A stretch of DNA of 47,168 nt from Desulfobacterales bacterium. GTDB lineage: Bacteria; Desulfobacterota; Desulfobacteria; Desulfobacterales; JAHEIW01. The translations under genes were made by a program, and so were the position numbers. Below are positions 8,261 through 16,800 of the stretch, piece after piece. Location of the stretch: assembly GCA_030145015.1 (NCBI GenBank), contig JAQYWI010000018.1:1-47168 (forward strand), written 5' to 3'. Under the pieces are notes generated by a model, which was not told the origin of the DNA, searched no databases, and saw only the letters and a list, made by a program, of their open reading frames with translations. Position 1 is the stretch's first letter. The number at the start of each line of letters is the position of its first letter.

Positions 8261-9184
8261 ATGCAACCAGTTGAAATTTTAAATAATCTGTTTTTTATTG
8301 AACGGGGTTATCTGAACGCAAATCATTTCATCTACCGGTCCAGGCGTCCCATTTTAATTGATACCGCCTATATTGCCGACTTTGCTGAAACCGCCAGGTT
8401 GATTGCTGAGCTGGATGTAAAAATAACAGATGTGCGGCTCATTATCAGCACCCATTGTCACTGCGACCACATCGGGGGCAATAAGCTGATTCAAGATCAA
8501 TCCGGTTGCGATATTGCACTGCATAAGATTGGAAAGCATTTCATCGACACCCGGGATGACTGGGCCACCTGGTGGAAATACTATCATCAGGCAGCCGACT
8601 TTTTTGACTGCACAATAGCGCTAAATGATGGCGATGGGATCGCGATTGGTCCGCATGAATTCAAAGTCATGCATACCCCCGGCCATGCCTCGGAAGGCAT
8701 CGTACTGTACAATCGGAAAGAAAAACTCCTCATCTCCTCCGACACGCTCTGGAAAAATGATATGGCCGTGATGACCCTGCGAATTGAAGGCAGTGCGGCC
8801 ATTTTTAATATGCTGGAGTCGCTTGAAAAACTGGAAGCGCTCGATGTTCGCATCGTTTATCCCGGGCACGGCCCTCCTTTCAAGGATATGCGCAAAGCCC
8901 TGTCCAAAACCAGAAAACGGCTAAATCACTTTTTGAACCATCGCGACCAAATCGGCCTCGACTTGTTGAAAAAAATTATGATTTATACATTGATGATGCG
9001 CAAATCCGTAAACAGCGATTCATTTTTCGATGACCTCATGCAAACCCATTGGTATAAAGAAACCGTCGATCTGTATTTTAGCCGTGAATACCAGGCAAAA
9101 TATGAAGACATCATGAAGGATTTCCGAAGGCGCGGAATTATAAAGGAGAAACACGGTAAAATTTTTACAACCGTCAAAACCTGA
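8261..9184 (+). CDS. Metallo-beta-lactamase-fold hydrolase
   Basis: A 307-residue protein of the MBL superfamily. The first metal motif is H65-C-H-C-D-H70 inside IISTHCHCDHIGG, the second His is in MHTPGHASEG (about residue 140) and the last in YPGHGPPF (about 201). This is a full dinuclear metal set of the glyoxalase-II-like branch. The C-terminal 100 residues are helical with a winged-helix-like end, as in lactamase-B2-type proteins (LACTB2-like: hydrolases acting on RNA or thioesters). Substrate not determinable. A ribosome binding site AAGGA lies before the ATG. The next gene, a cupin, follows after 46 bp and may be co-transcribed. The 262-bp gap before it (7999-8260) holds only a short reading frame, PIIGSGVNLPLDAIAAMGFA, which may be a gene remnant. 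Confidence 0.88.
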   Translation: MQPVEILNNLFFIERGYLNANHFIYRSRRPILIDTAYIADFAETARLIAELDVKITDVRLIISTHCHCDHIGGNKLIQDQSGCDIALHKIGKHFIDTRDDWATWWKYYHQAADFFDCTIALNDGDGIAIGPHEFKVMHTPGHASEGIVLYNRKEKLLISSDTLWKNDMAVMTLRIEGSAAIFNMLESLEKLEALDVRIVYPGHGPPFKDMRKALSKTRKRLNHFLNHRDQIGLDLLKKIMIYTLMMRKSVNSDSFFDDLMQTHWYKETVDLYFSREYQAKYEDIMKDFRRRGIIKEKHGKIFTTVKT

Positions 9185-9230
9185 TCGATATCGCGCTGAA
9201 TCTCAGGGTGAACGCAAAAAAGGAGGTAAA

Positions 9231-9512
9231 ATGAGCAAGATCAAAGTAATCCGTAATCCCGCCAAAGAGCAGCTGGATAAACTCGGCGTGAGCGATTGGC
9301 CGATCTGGACCAAGGAATCCTCGGAATTTCCGTGGTCATATGATGAGCAGGAAACCTGCTATTTTTTGGAAGGCGATGTGGTTGTGACACCCGAAGGGGA
9401 AGAACCGGTGGAAGTCGGTCAGGGGGACCTGGTAACCTTCCCGCTTGGAATGTCCTGCACCTGGAAAATACGCAAAGATGTTAAAAAACACTATCGGTTC
9501 GGATCTGATTGA
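9231..9512 (+). CDS. Cupin_3-type (EutQ-like) small protein
   Basis: A 93-residue protein matching the DUF861/Cupin_3 family: WPIWTKESSEFPWSYDEQET, then CYFLEGDVVVTPEGEEPVE, then GDLVTFPLGMSCTWKIR, a pattern well known from EutQ C-termini and (S)-ureidoglycine-like cupins. Classical cupin metal His residues are largely replaced, as usual in this subfamily, where a Glu/Tyr/Cys set is seen. A strong ribosome binding site (AAAGGAGG) is present. The stop codon sits at the edge of an inverted repeat (9511-9602). Function unknown. Confidence 0.85.
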   Translation: MSKIKVIRNPAKEQLDKLGVSDWPIWTKESSEFPWSYDEQETCYFLEGDVVVTPEGEEPVEVGQGDLVTFPLGMSCTWKIRKDVKKHYRFGSD

Positions 9513-9602
9513 TTTCAGATTTTGGAATTCGGATTGCGGATTGAAACTGCAAAAGTTTATGCGCGGCTATTGGGTCGGACATTAAATCCAAAATCTGAAA
9601 TC
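9511..9602. repeat. GATTTCAGATTTTGG inverted repeat
   Basis: The arms 9511-9528 (GATTTCAGATTTTGGAAT) and 9585-9602 (minus-strand reading GATTTCAGATTTTGGATT) are nearly perfect reverse complements around a 56-bp core. The left arm overlaps the last base pairs of the cupin gene. A related element with GATTTTAGAATTTGGATTGC is at 32081-32180, and similar AT-rich words occur at 10469-10600, so this is a dispersed family. Confidence 0.6.
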
Positions 9603-9625
9603 TAAAATCCAAAATATTTTGAGAC

Positions 9626-10420
9626 TTGAATATCTTGATATTCTCAAAACCCAAATTGGTTGATACGCATGCCCACATTTGTGACCCCGGCTTTGATAAA
9701 GACAGAGCTGAGGTGCTCGAAAGAGCCTGCAGGGCCGGTGTGGATGCGATTATTGCCGTTGGCGAAAATCTTGCGGATGCTCACAAAAACTTTGAGCTAT
9801 CCAAAACGTATCCGATGTTAAAGCCGGCGGCCGGGCTCTATCCAACTCATCTCGATTTAAATCAAGCCCATGAGATGGCGGACTTTATTCGTCAAAAGCA
9901 TTCGCATCTGGCTGCAATCGGCGAGGTCGGACTGGACTACTGGGTGGTCAAGGAAGCGCCCAACCGGGAGCTGCAGAGAGAAATATTAAAACTATTTATT
10001 GAATTATCGAAGGAGTTGAATCTGCCTTTGAATATTCATTCCCGATCCGCCGGTCGCCACGCGATTGCCCTGTTGCTTGAAAACACCGCCGTCCGGGTGC
10101 AAATGCATGCCTATGACGGCAAAGCCGGTGCTGCACTGCCGGCGGTTGAAGCCGGTTACTTTTTTTCTATCCCACCGTCCGTGGCCCGTTCCCGCCAGAA
10201 ACAGAAGCTCGTTAAAAAGCTACCCCTTTCATGTCTGCTGATCGAAACCGACAGCCCGGTTTTGGGCCCTTCGCCAAACGAGCGCAATGAACCGGCAAAC
10301 ATCTCGTTATCAATAAAAGCAATCGCAGAATTAAAAGAAGTATCGGAGGCGGAGGTCATCGCAGCCATTTCAGATAATACCGAAAGGCTTTATGGTAAGC
10401 TAAATTTAAATAGCAAATAA
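9626..10420 (+). CDS. TatD family metal-dependent hydrolase/DNase
   Basis: A TIM-barrel protein of about 254-264 residues. The metal motif is seen at its beginning (LVDTHAHICD), followed by GEVGLDYW (bridging Glu), NIHSRSAG (His), a histidine in MHAYDG and the final IETDSP (Asp): the complete set for a dinuclear TatD-type nuclease. These act on DNA 3'-ends or D-aminoacyl/other ester substrates. The start is uncertain: no ATG precedes the metal motif; TTG at 9626 and TTG at 9656 are in frame. The latter starts directly at LVDTHAH and seems too short, so 9626 is used. The gene's 5' end lies beside the inverted repeat. Confidence 0.85.
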   Translation: MNILIFSKPKLVDTHAHICDPGFDKDRAEVLERACRAGVDAIIAVGENLADAHKNFELSKTYPMLKPAAGLYPTHLDLNQAHEMADFIRQKHSHLAAIGEVGLDYWVVKEAPNRELQREILKLFIELSKELNLPLNIHSRSAGRHAIALLLENTAVRVQMHAYDGKAGAALPAVEAGYFFSIPPSVARSRQKQKLVKKLPLSCLLIETDSPVLGPSPNERNEPANISLSIKAIAELKEVSEAEVIAAISDNTERLYGKLNLNSK

Positions 10421-10468
10421 TTTTTTACTAGCTCCAAACTTTGTCACCTATTTCAAAATTTGGGAGTG

Positions 10469-10600
10469 TAATTTCGAATCAGGAATTACGAAATTCGAAA
10501 CAATTTTCAAAATCCTAAGTTCAAATGTTTAAAACGTTTAAAATTTTGATCATTTGACATTCGGATTTGTTTCGGATTTCGGATTTCGATTTTCGAATTT
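10469..10600. repeat. AT-rich palindromic intergenic sequence
   Basis: The 245-bp gap between the TatD and DUF123 genes has short facing words (AATTTCG at 10470-10476 and CGAAATT at about 10489-10495) and then a run of related words, CGGATTTCGGATTTCGATTT, near 10570. It resembles the 9511-9602 and 1242-1384 elements and carries no convincing gene. Confidence 0.35.
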
Positions 10601-10665
10601 AACAAACAACGATTTTTTATAGATAACGATTTCATTTTTTCAATTGATTTAAATTCTATTAAGAA

Positions 10666-11118
10666 ATGCTTGCAAAGCATGGTACATATGCGTTGATTTT
10701 GGTGTCTTCTTCTGATCGGTTGATTCAGATTGGAAAACTCGCACAGCTTTTGCTGCAGCCGGGTTATTATGTTTACGCGGGCAGCGCCTTTGGTCCCGGG
10801 GGCATCAAGGCCCGGATTGCGCATCATGCCAGAATTTCACAACGGCCGCATTGGCACATCGATTATTTACGTGCGGTCTTGCTTCTGGATGAGGTATGGT
10901 ATAGTTATGATTCCGAAAAACACGAACATCGGTGGGCAGATACGTTTTGCCGTTTAAAGGGCGCAACCCTGCCGATTGCCGGCTTCGGCGCTTCGGACTG
11001 CAGCTGCAAATCTCATCTCCTGTTATTCTCAACTAAACCATCCGTCGAGCGGTTTCGTGACAAGTTGCGCTCTAAATTAAATAGCCATGGAAGAATATTC
11101 ACACATAAATTACAATGA
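10666..11118 (+). CDS. DUF123/GIY-YIG-like nuclease-fold protein
   Basis: A 150-residue protein of the DUF123 family, which has a GIY-YIG-type fold and is sometimes fused to endonuclease III. The diagnostic pair is GTYALIL (residues 6-12) and GYYVYAGSAFGPGGIKARI (about 32-50), followed by the conserved basic HH and HWHIDYL. Cysteines in CSCKSHLL (about residue 110) follow the family's usual pattern. It could act on DNA, but biochemical evidence for the family is limited. Its stop overlaps the start of the next gene by 4 bp (ATGA at 11115-11118), so the two are translationally coupled. Confidence 0.85.
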   Translation: MLAKHGTYALILVSSSDRLIQIGKLAQLLLQPGYYVYAGSAFGPGGIKARIAHHARISQRPHWHIDYLRAVLLLDEVWYSYDSEKHEHRWADTFCRLKGATLPIAGFGASDCSCKSHLLLFSTKPSVERFRDKLRSKLNSHGRIFTHKLQ

Positions 11119-11858
11119 CAACTGTAATTATTAAATTCCTTGGAAGCGGCGATGCCTTCGGTAGCGGGGGGCGATTGCAGACCTGCATTTTGATCGAGGC
11201 CGGCGGCGCTAAATTCTTTTTGGATTACGGTGCGTCGGCCTTAATTTCCATGAAACGATTTGGTCTCAGTACCGCGGATATTGATAAGATCCTCATCACC
11301 CATTTGCACGGCGATCATTTCGGCGGCATTCCATTTTTCATTCTCGATTCCCAGCTTATATCAAAACGCACTAAGCCTCTGCTAATTGCAGGCCCACCCG
11401 ACGTAAAAGACCGTATTCACAGCGCCATGGAAATCATGTTTCCCGGATCCTCCCGGGTAAAACAAAAGTTTGAAATAGAATTCTTAGAATTAAAGAAAGG
11501 TGCCCGTACCGAAATCGATCAGATTTTTGTTACGGCCGAAGGGGTTGCGCATGCCAGCGGTTCCCCCTTATATGCACTGCGAATCGAGTGTGCCGGCAAA
11601 TCGATCGTATACTCCGGTGATACAGAGTGGACCGATAATCTTATTAATGTCGCACGGGGAGCGGACCTGTTTATCGCCGAAGCTTACTTTTATGAGAAAA
11701 AGATAAAGTTCCATCTGAATTATCAAACCCTGATGGAAAAGAAAGCTGAACTGGATTGTAAACGAATCGTCCTGACCCATATGAGCGATGATATGCTCAG
11801 CCGTCTCGACAGCCTTGAACTCGAGTATGCAGAAGACGGCAAAGAAATCATCTTATGA
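11115..11858 (+). CDS. Ribonuclease-Z-like metallo-beta-lactamase-fold hydrolase
   Basis: A 247-residue MBL-fold protein. The metal motif H63-L-H-G-D-H68 is in ILITHLHGDHFGG; further ligands are the Asp in VYSGDTEW (about residue 173) and the His in VLTHMSDDM (about 223). The layout, with a short flexible region rather than the long RNase Z exosite arm, is that of RNase Z-like or phosphodiesterase-type hydrolases. An Ala-His element GVAHASGSP around residue 144 resembles the family's conserved His region. It starts inside the preceding DUF123 gene (ATGA overlap), so the pair is likely one operon. Possible roles are cyclic nucleotide or RNA 3' processing (inference). Confidence 0.88.
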   Translation: MTTVIIKFLGSGDAFGSGGRLQTCILIEAGGAKFFLDYGASALISMKRFGLSTADIDKILITHLHGDHFGGIPFFILDSQLISKRTKPLLIAGPPDVKDRIHSAMEIMFPGSSRVKQKFEIEFLELKKGARTEIDQIFVTAEGVAHASGSPLYALRIECAGKSIVYSGDTEWTDNLINVARGADLFIAEAYFYEKKIKFHLNYQTLMEKKAELDCKRIVLTHMSDDMLSRLDSLELEYAEDGKEIIL

Positions 11859-11880
11859 ATATTGAAAAGGGATGCATAAA

Positions 11881-12462
11881 ATGAAAGCAAATGATTTAAG
11901 CCTGCAATTTTCGCCGGTGACGAAAAAAAGATGGTCCGATTTCGAAACTTTATTCGGCGAACGCGGTGCCTGCGGGGGTTGCTGGTGCATGCTCTGGCGG
12001 CTGACGCGCAAGGAATTCGAAAACCAGAAAGGCGCGGGCAACCGCAAGGCCATGAAAACCATTATTCACTCGGGTAAAATCCCGGGCATTCTGGCTTTTT
12101 CTCAGGGCCGGCCGGTAGCCTGGTGTTCTGTGGCCCCGCGGGAACATTTCCCGGCACTTGGACGCTCACGCATTCTAAAGCCTGTCGATGATTTGCAGGT
12201 CTGGTCGATCTCCTGTCTTTTCGTGGAAAAGAATTATCGCCGCAAAGGGTTAAGCATTCAGCTTTTAAAGGCGGCCGTTGATTATGTCAAAAACCAGGGC
12301 GGCGCGGTCGTCGAAGCCTATCCGGTTGAACCCAGAAAAGATAAAGTGCCGGATGTCTTTGCCTGGACAGGGCTGGCCTCGGCCTATACGAAGGTTGGAT
12401 TTAAAGAATGCGAGCGCCGCTCAGAAACCCGACCGATCATGCGATTTTATATCGAGGATTAA
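11881..12462 (+). CDS. GNAT-family acetyltransferase with Cys-rich N-terminus
   Basis: The ATG at 11881 is chosen because AAAAGGG lies 9 bp upstream; an ATG at 11872 has no room for it. The protein is 193 residues. The N-terminal part has a conserved GACGGCWCMLWR, with three Cys and two Trp, and the C-terminal half is a GNAT domain with motif A CLFVEKNYRRKGLSIQLL (R-R-K-G-L-S). This family is widespread but poorly characterised. It follows the MBL gene with a 22-bp gap, so it may be the third gene of the 10666-12462 set. Acceptor unknown. Confidence 0.85.
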   Translation: MKANDLSLQFSPVTKKRWSDFETLFGERGACGGCWCMLWRLTRKEFENQKGAGNRKAMKTIIHSGKIPGILAFSQGRPVAWCSVAPREHFPALGRSRILKPVDDLQVWSISCLFVEKNYRRKGLSIQLLKAAVDYVKNQGGAVVEAYPVEPRKDKVPDVFAWTGLASAYTKVGFKECERRSETRPIMRFYIED

Positions 12463-12543
12463 CGCTATTAGCTCTATAATTTATGTTTCTTTTGCGAATC
12501 AAACCGACAATTAAAAGATGACTCCAGGAGATTTGTAATTGAA

Positions 12544-12665
12544 GAGGTGGGGTCAGGAGGTGGGGTCAGATCTTTGAAATTGACAAAATGTCATTCGTCA
12601 AATTAAATGCGGCCTAAATGTTTATCCGGCATACTTTATCCGTCAAATACAAAGATCTGACCCCA
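12544..12665. repeat. GGGGTCAGATCTTTG inverted repeat (REP/MITE-like)
   Basis: The 436-bp gap between the acetyltransferase and the DUF362 gene has no convincing gene. It carries TGGGGTCAGATCTTTGAAAT at 12561 onward, facing the minus-strand copy TGGGGTCAGATCTTTGTATT ending at 12665, separated by about 55 bp. A short direct duplication, GAGGTGGGGTCAG, precedes the left arm (12544-12570). GGGGTCAGATCTTTG-type palindromes are known near REP-associated tyrosine transposases (Y1 family) in other genomes, so this is likely a non-autonomous copy. No transposase gene is in the window. The rest of the gap (12666-12898) shows nothing recognisable. Confidence 0.65.
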
Positions 12666-12898
12666 TTTTCGAAAGGTTTTTAAAAGGATAATAGTATACG
12701 GGTTCGGTACAGATATTTTTAATTGAAAATTCATGCTTCAATTGCAGCTGATGGCAAGCACAAAAAATTTCAGCAGTGCCATAATTGTGTCTTCCGAGCC
12801 TGAGGATAAAATTGGACCGGAATCGTTTTTGTTATGGATTGGAAGCGCTAATTGATGAAGGTCCATCTGGGAGCCACTGAAAACATGTTCGTATGACA

Positions 12899-13894
12899 TT
12901 AACCCTGGTTTAATGTCTCAACAACGCGATCTCGATATTTACGACTCTCCGCGTTGGCTGATAATACCTCGATCTCTGAAGAGGATGCCGCCCCTATGCC
13001 AATTTCAACGGCTCTGGCAATTTGTTCCTGTTTAAAAATCTTTGTATTCATGATTTGATCGTTACTTCCCAGTGATTGCAATATCGCCAAGCCGACGGCA
13101 TCAATCGCCACTCTATCGGGGGAGGCGAGAAATACATTGCCTTTCGCCCGCTTACCAGTCGCTGGGCCACCATCCACAAAAGCGTCAATTCCGTCCAGCA
13201 CAACTAGGTCGGGTTTAAATGGCGCATTTATTTCCGCTATCAGTTTGCGCTGGTGGGGTGATTGGTGGAGTTCGCTCATATAATTATAGCCATGCCGGCT
13301 TGTCGGAACCACTCCGACATGAAGTTTGAGTGACATCGTAAAGACACCCCCATACTGGTGGGTCTTAAGACAGCAGGTGGAAATGAGACATTCGGACTCA
13401 AGGATGGGTCGTGCAACCCGAAATCCGTCCTGCCAGTGAGACTCCTGGGGCTTGACCTTCACCCAATCCTTTTTATCGAGCTGATCGAAATCGATAATCT
13501 CGACATCCAATTCTTTCAGAAGCGCAAGAATTCCCTTTTGCTCCATGACCGAGCGGGTCGGGGGATAGCTTCGCTCACCCAGACTAACCGTTTTAGCCCC
13601 CATCTTCCAGACCTCTTCTACCAGGGCAACCAGTGTATCATTGTGTGTTGATCCGGGGGTAAGGTCGGCAGTATTGAAATTGGGTTTGATGAGGACATCC
13701 TTGTTTTTTACCGGGTTTATACCCAACGTTTTTATGGATAATGAAACCCCTGATTTTCGATCTTCGGTGCTTACAAACGCTACTTGACTTTTACGATTCG
13801 CCATAACCAGGTCTCCATGCATGCCTAATAATAAAGCGCCACCGGCTGTCCCGGAATACTTTAAAAAATCTCTCCGACTGATTCCAGTTGCCAA
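12899..13894 (-). CDS. DUF362 protein with Tat signal
   Basis: The start is set at the TTG at 13894 because AGGAGAA stands 6 bp upstream and the protein then begins directly with a twin-arginine signal, ISRRDFLKYSGTAGGALLLG. A longer ATG start (13945) would place 17 extra residues inside a repeat element. The protein is 331 residues. The rest matches DUF362: DVLIKPNFNTAD, GERSYPPTR, CLKTHQYGGVFTMSLK and VVLDGIDAFVDGGP. Some family members bind Fe-S clusters, but no ferredoxin CxxC motif is present here. Being Tat-exported suggests a folded, perhaps cofactor-bearing periplasmic protein. Function unknown. Confidence 0.85.
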   Translation of the reverse strand: MATGISRRDFLKYSGTAGGALLLGMHGDLVMANRKSQVAFVSTEDRKSGVSLSIKTLGINPVKNKDVLIKPNFNTADLTPGSTHNDTLVALVEEVWKMGAKTVSLGERSYPPTRSVMEQKGILALLKELDVEIIDFDQLDKKDWVKVKPQESHWQDGFRVARPILESECLISTCCLKTHQYGGVFTMSLKLHVGVVPTSRHGYNYMSELHQSPHQRKLIAEINAPFKPDLVVLDGIDAFVDGGPATGKRAKGNVFLASPDRVAIDAVGLAILQSLGSNDQIMNTKIFKQEQIARAVEIGIGAASSSEIEVLSANAESRKYRDRVVETLNQG

Positions 13895-13912
13895 CTTAAT
13901 TCTCCTGCCATT

Positions 13913-14107
13913 TAGAACCCATCTCAAAAACGTCTTTTGGCCCAATATCTTTGTGGGTGCCTCGCTTCAAATCCTCGATCCGCCTCAGGCGGACCTCCGG
14001 TTTTCGACCCACAAATCGTATTTGATCAGGCGGGAAGTCCCGCACCGCGGGAAAACTCGGCCCCACCGCGATCTTGAACCAAAATCCTATTTTTGAGATG
14101 GGTTCTA
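13913..14107. mobile_element. 195-bp MITE-like element with 18-bp terminal inverted repeats
   Basis: TAGAACCCATCTCAAAAA at 13913-13930 is a perfect reverse complement of 14090-14107. The inner arms continue to match imperfectly (TTTTGG, ATCTT). No coding capacity is evident, and the internal region is GC-richer, with short palindromes (CCGCCTCAGGCGG, CGGGAAGTCCCG). It occupies most of the 356-bp gap between the DUF362 gene and the acyl-CoA dehydrogenase gene and ends 18 bp upstream of the DUF362 start. The rest of the gap (14108-14250) shows nothing recognisable. No target-site duplication was identified with certainty. Confidence 0.7.
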
Positions 14108-14250
14108 ATTAAATAGCCACTTTCAATTTTTGATAATCTGACAGTCTATTTAACATTTTGCTAATGAATTGAAAACAAAAATGAATAGGATCCTTTCCAA
14201 CCCAATATGGTCAGGCTGTTTTTTTCTTTTTATCAAAACCCGAACCGGTT

Positions 14251-15393
14251 TCAAAGATTCATGAATTTGGCCGCGATCGATTTCATAATCTCATTGGTCC
14301 CCGCAAATATGGACATCACCCTCACATCCCGCCAGGCCTGGGCAATCGGACATTTTTCCAGGATCCCGAAAGTCCCGCAGAAATCGAGTGCTCGATCGGC
14401 AATCCGTTTGACCATATCTGTGGTCCAATATTTGGCCATGGAGGTTTCAATCACCACATTTTCACCTTCCACATGATCCATAATTAATTTATCTATGAAG
14501 GTTCGACCCAGTTTTACCTCGGTGGTCATTTCTACCAGACCAAATTGGATTGCCTGGGATTTGGCAATCGGTTTTCCCGATACCCGGGTGCTGCGGCAAT
14601 GCTCCATGGTCCATTCCAATATGCGCTCTGCAGCTGCAACCGCCCAGATGGCACAAATCAGGCGTTCCTGCTGCAGTTTTTCCATGAGCATCAAAAACCC
14701 GTCTCCCCTTTTGCCCAGGCGATTCGTTTTGGGTATGCGGCATTTGGAGAAGAACAGTTCCGCGGTGTCCTGACTCCACAACCCCATTTTTTCCAGATGA
14801 CGGCCTTTCTCAAACCCGGGAGTTCCGGCTTCAACCAGATAAAGAGAAATGGCCTGGTACGGGTCCTCGACCGAGGGGTCTCTGGCGGCCAGCACTACCA
14901 GATCGGCAATAATGCCGTTGGATATAAACGTTTTGGAGCCGTTGAGGACCACCTCATCGCCTTCTTCGACCGCAGAAGTCGATATACCGGCAAGGTCACT
15001 GCCGGCATCCGGCTCCGTCATGGCCACTGCCGATATAATGTCACCGGAGACACAGCCTGGAAGATATTTATTTTTAATTTCATCCGAACCGAATGCAGTG
15101 ATATACGGTACCACGATATCATTGTGCAGCGAGGCAATCAGACCATTTTGATAGGTTCGTGAGATCTCTTCGGTAACAATGACGGAATACAGAAAATCCC
15201 CTCCAATACCCCCATAATCAGGCGAAACTTCCGTACATAGAAAGCCGGCCTGACCCATTTTCTTCCAGGCCTCTTTGGGGACAATTCCGTCCTTTTCCCA
15301 TTCATTCGCATGGGGCGTCACTTCTTTTGCCAGAAAACGACGCAGCCGTTTCCGGAAATCTTGATGGTCCTCGGTGTATTTTAGAATTTCCAT
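14251..15393 (-). CDS. Acyl-CoA dehydrogenase
   Basis: A 380-residue flavoenzyme with the whole ACAD layout: helical N-terminal domain, AMTEPDAGSDLAGI at about residues 124-137 (FAD contact), KTFISNG near 154-160, and the C-terminal IFAGTNEIMKSIAAKF. It oxidises an acyl-CoA to trans-2-enoyl-CoA and passes electrons to ETF. The usual Glu of short- and medium-chain enzymes before GT is Ala here; instead, Glu243 in LQQERL sits where long-chain and isovaleryl-CoA dehydrogenases keep their base. This suggests a branched or long-chain substrate (inference). It is the last gene of the minus-strand acyl-CoA cluster, 103 bp after the thiolase. Confidence 0.93.
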   Translation of the reverse strand: MEILKYTEDHQDFRKRLRRFLAKEVTPHANEWEKDGIVPKEAWKKMGQAGFLCTEVSPDYGGIGGDFLYSVIVTEEISRTYQNGLIASLHNDIVVPYITAFGSDEIKNKYLPGCVSGDIISAVAMTEPDAGSDLAGISTSAVEEGDEVVLNGSKTFISNGIIADLVVLAARDPSVEDPYQAISLYLVEAGTPGFEKGRHLEKMGLWSQDTAELFFSKCRIPKTNRLGKRGDGFLMLMEKLQQERLICAIWAVAAAERILEWTMEHCRSTRVSGKPIAKSQAIQFGLVEMTTEVKLGRTFIDKLIMDHVEGENVVIETSMAKYWTTDMVKRIADRALDFCGTFGILEKCPIAQAWRDVRVMSIFAGTNEIMKSIAAKFMNL

Positions 15394-15496
15394 CGGTCAA
15401 GCTCACCGTATAAACGGCACACGGCCAGGGGCTCAAGGTTTTTTCTCATTTTGAGTTTTTTCCTTGCGCCTTGTACCGTATACCTTGTACCGTTTT

Positions 15497-16705
15497 TTAT
15501 TTATATTTCCCGACAATTGATATACTGCACACATTCATGGCCGGAAAACCGCCCAGATTATGGGTCAATCCATATCTGGGATTTTCAAGCTGACGATCGC
15601 CGGCCCGGCCGTGAAACTGCAGATAAAGCTCGTAAAGCATTCTGAGCCCGGAAGCCCCGATGGGATGACCAAAACACTTCAGCCCCCCGTCCACCTGACA
15701 GGGAATCGTTCCGTCCCGGTCGTAAAAGCCGTCCATGACATCTTTACCGGCCTGTCCTCTTTCAGAAATATGAAGGTCTTCCATGGTCACCAGCTCGGTA
15801 ATCGAAAAACAATCATGGACCTCCATCATGTTGATTTCTTCACGTGGTTTCGTGATGCCGGCCTCTTTGTAAGTCTCAGTGCTGCATTTGCTGGTAGTGA
15901 TAAAATGGTCACCGTCCCAGTCATTATAGCCCATCTCCTCTCCGCTGCTCAATGCCAGCTGAAGCGCTTTAACGGTCACAAAATCCTTTTTGCCCAATTT
16001 TGTTGCCATTTCAGGTGTGGTGACAATCGCACAGGCAGCGCCGTCGCTGACGCCGCAGCAGTCAAACAGGCCCAGCGGGTGGGCGATAATCGGGGCCGCC
16101 ATAACCTGCTCTTCGGTAACCGCTTTTCGCAGGTGTGCTTTGGGATTTAAGGCACCATTGGCATGACTTTTGGCGGACACGTGCGCCATAGCGCGTTTAA
16201 GGTCCTGATCGGGCACCCTATATTTGGCGGCATAGGCGCTGGCCAGCTGGGCAAAAGCACCTGGAGCCGTCATGTTCGGAAACCACTGCCAGGTAAGGCT
16301 TCCGGAATCCGACCCCACGAAACTGGGCAAGCCGCCATAGCCCGTGTCCTTGAGTTTTTCCACTCCCAGGGCCAGGCAAATATCGTAAGCACCGGAAGCC
16401 ACCGCATAACAGGCGCCTCGAAACGCTTCCGTTCCCGTCGCACAGTAATTTTCCACCCGGGTAACCGGAATCATGGGAAGGCGAAGGGTCAGGGACATGG
16501 GCAGGGCACTTCGGCCGACATTGATGCTGTCAAAGCAGGTACCCAGCCAGGCAGCACCGATATCGTTTTTTTCGATTCCGGCGTCTTCCAGGCACTCTTT
16601 AAAAGCCTCAATCATTAATTCTTCAGCGCCCACGTCCCAGCGCTCGCCAAAGCGGGAGCAGCCCATTCCAATGATGGCGACTTTGTCCTTAATCCCCGTA
16701 GCCAT
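15497..16705 (-). CDS. Thiolase (SCP-x/archaeal type acyl-CoA acyltransferase)
   Basis: A 402-residue protein from ATG 16705, preceded by GGAGGAAAATATT; a TTG at 16720 falls on that site and is rejected. The nucleophilic Cys88 is in VENYCATGTEAF, and the C-terminal His is in CFGHPIGASG (about residue 347). The end, THNLGGFPAMNV, resembles archaeal and SCP-x thiolases rather than the classic bacterial FadA type. It cleaves 3-oxoacyl-CoA to acetyl-CoA or propionyl-CoA, or runs the reverse condensation. Archaeal relatives need a DUF35 partner; here DUF35 is fused into the adjacent 909-residue protein upstream in the cluster, so a complex between the two is likely (inference). Confidence 0.92.
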   Translation of the reverse strand: MATGIKDKVAIIGMGCSRFGERWDVGAEELMIEAFKECLEDAGIEKNDIGAAWLGTCFDSINVGRSALPMSLTLRLPMIPVTRVENYCATGTEAFRGACYAVASGAYDICLALGVEKLKDTGYGGLPSFVGSDSGSLTWQWFPNMTAPGAFAQLASAYAAKYRVPDQDLKRAMAHVSAKSHANGALNPKAHLRKAVTEEQVMAAPIIAHPLGLFDCCGVSDGAACAIVTTPEMATKLGKKDFVTVKALQLALSSGEEMGYNDWDGDHFITTSKCSTETYKEAGITKPREEINMMEVHDCFSITELVTMEDLHISERGQAGKDVMDGFYDRDGTIPCQVDGGLKCFGHPIGASGLRMLYELYLQFHGRAGDRQLENPRYGLTHNLGGFPAMNVCSISIVGKYK

Positions 16706-16800
16706 AATATTTTCCTCCAAGGTAGAGGTTGAATCGTAAATTGGTTTATTTGTTTATGGTTCAAAGGTTCAAGGACCATGAGATCAAAGCCACTGGTTTC

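Noticed and set aside
14545..15162. 205-codon plus-strand reading frame opposite the acyl-CoA dehydrogenase
   Set aside because: Lies wholly inside the acyl-CoA dehydrogenase gene on the other strand; its sequence has no domain and reflects the codon pattern of that gene.
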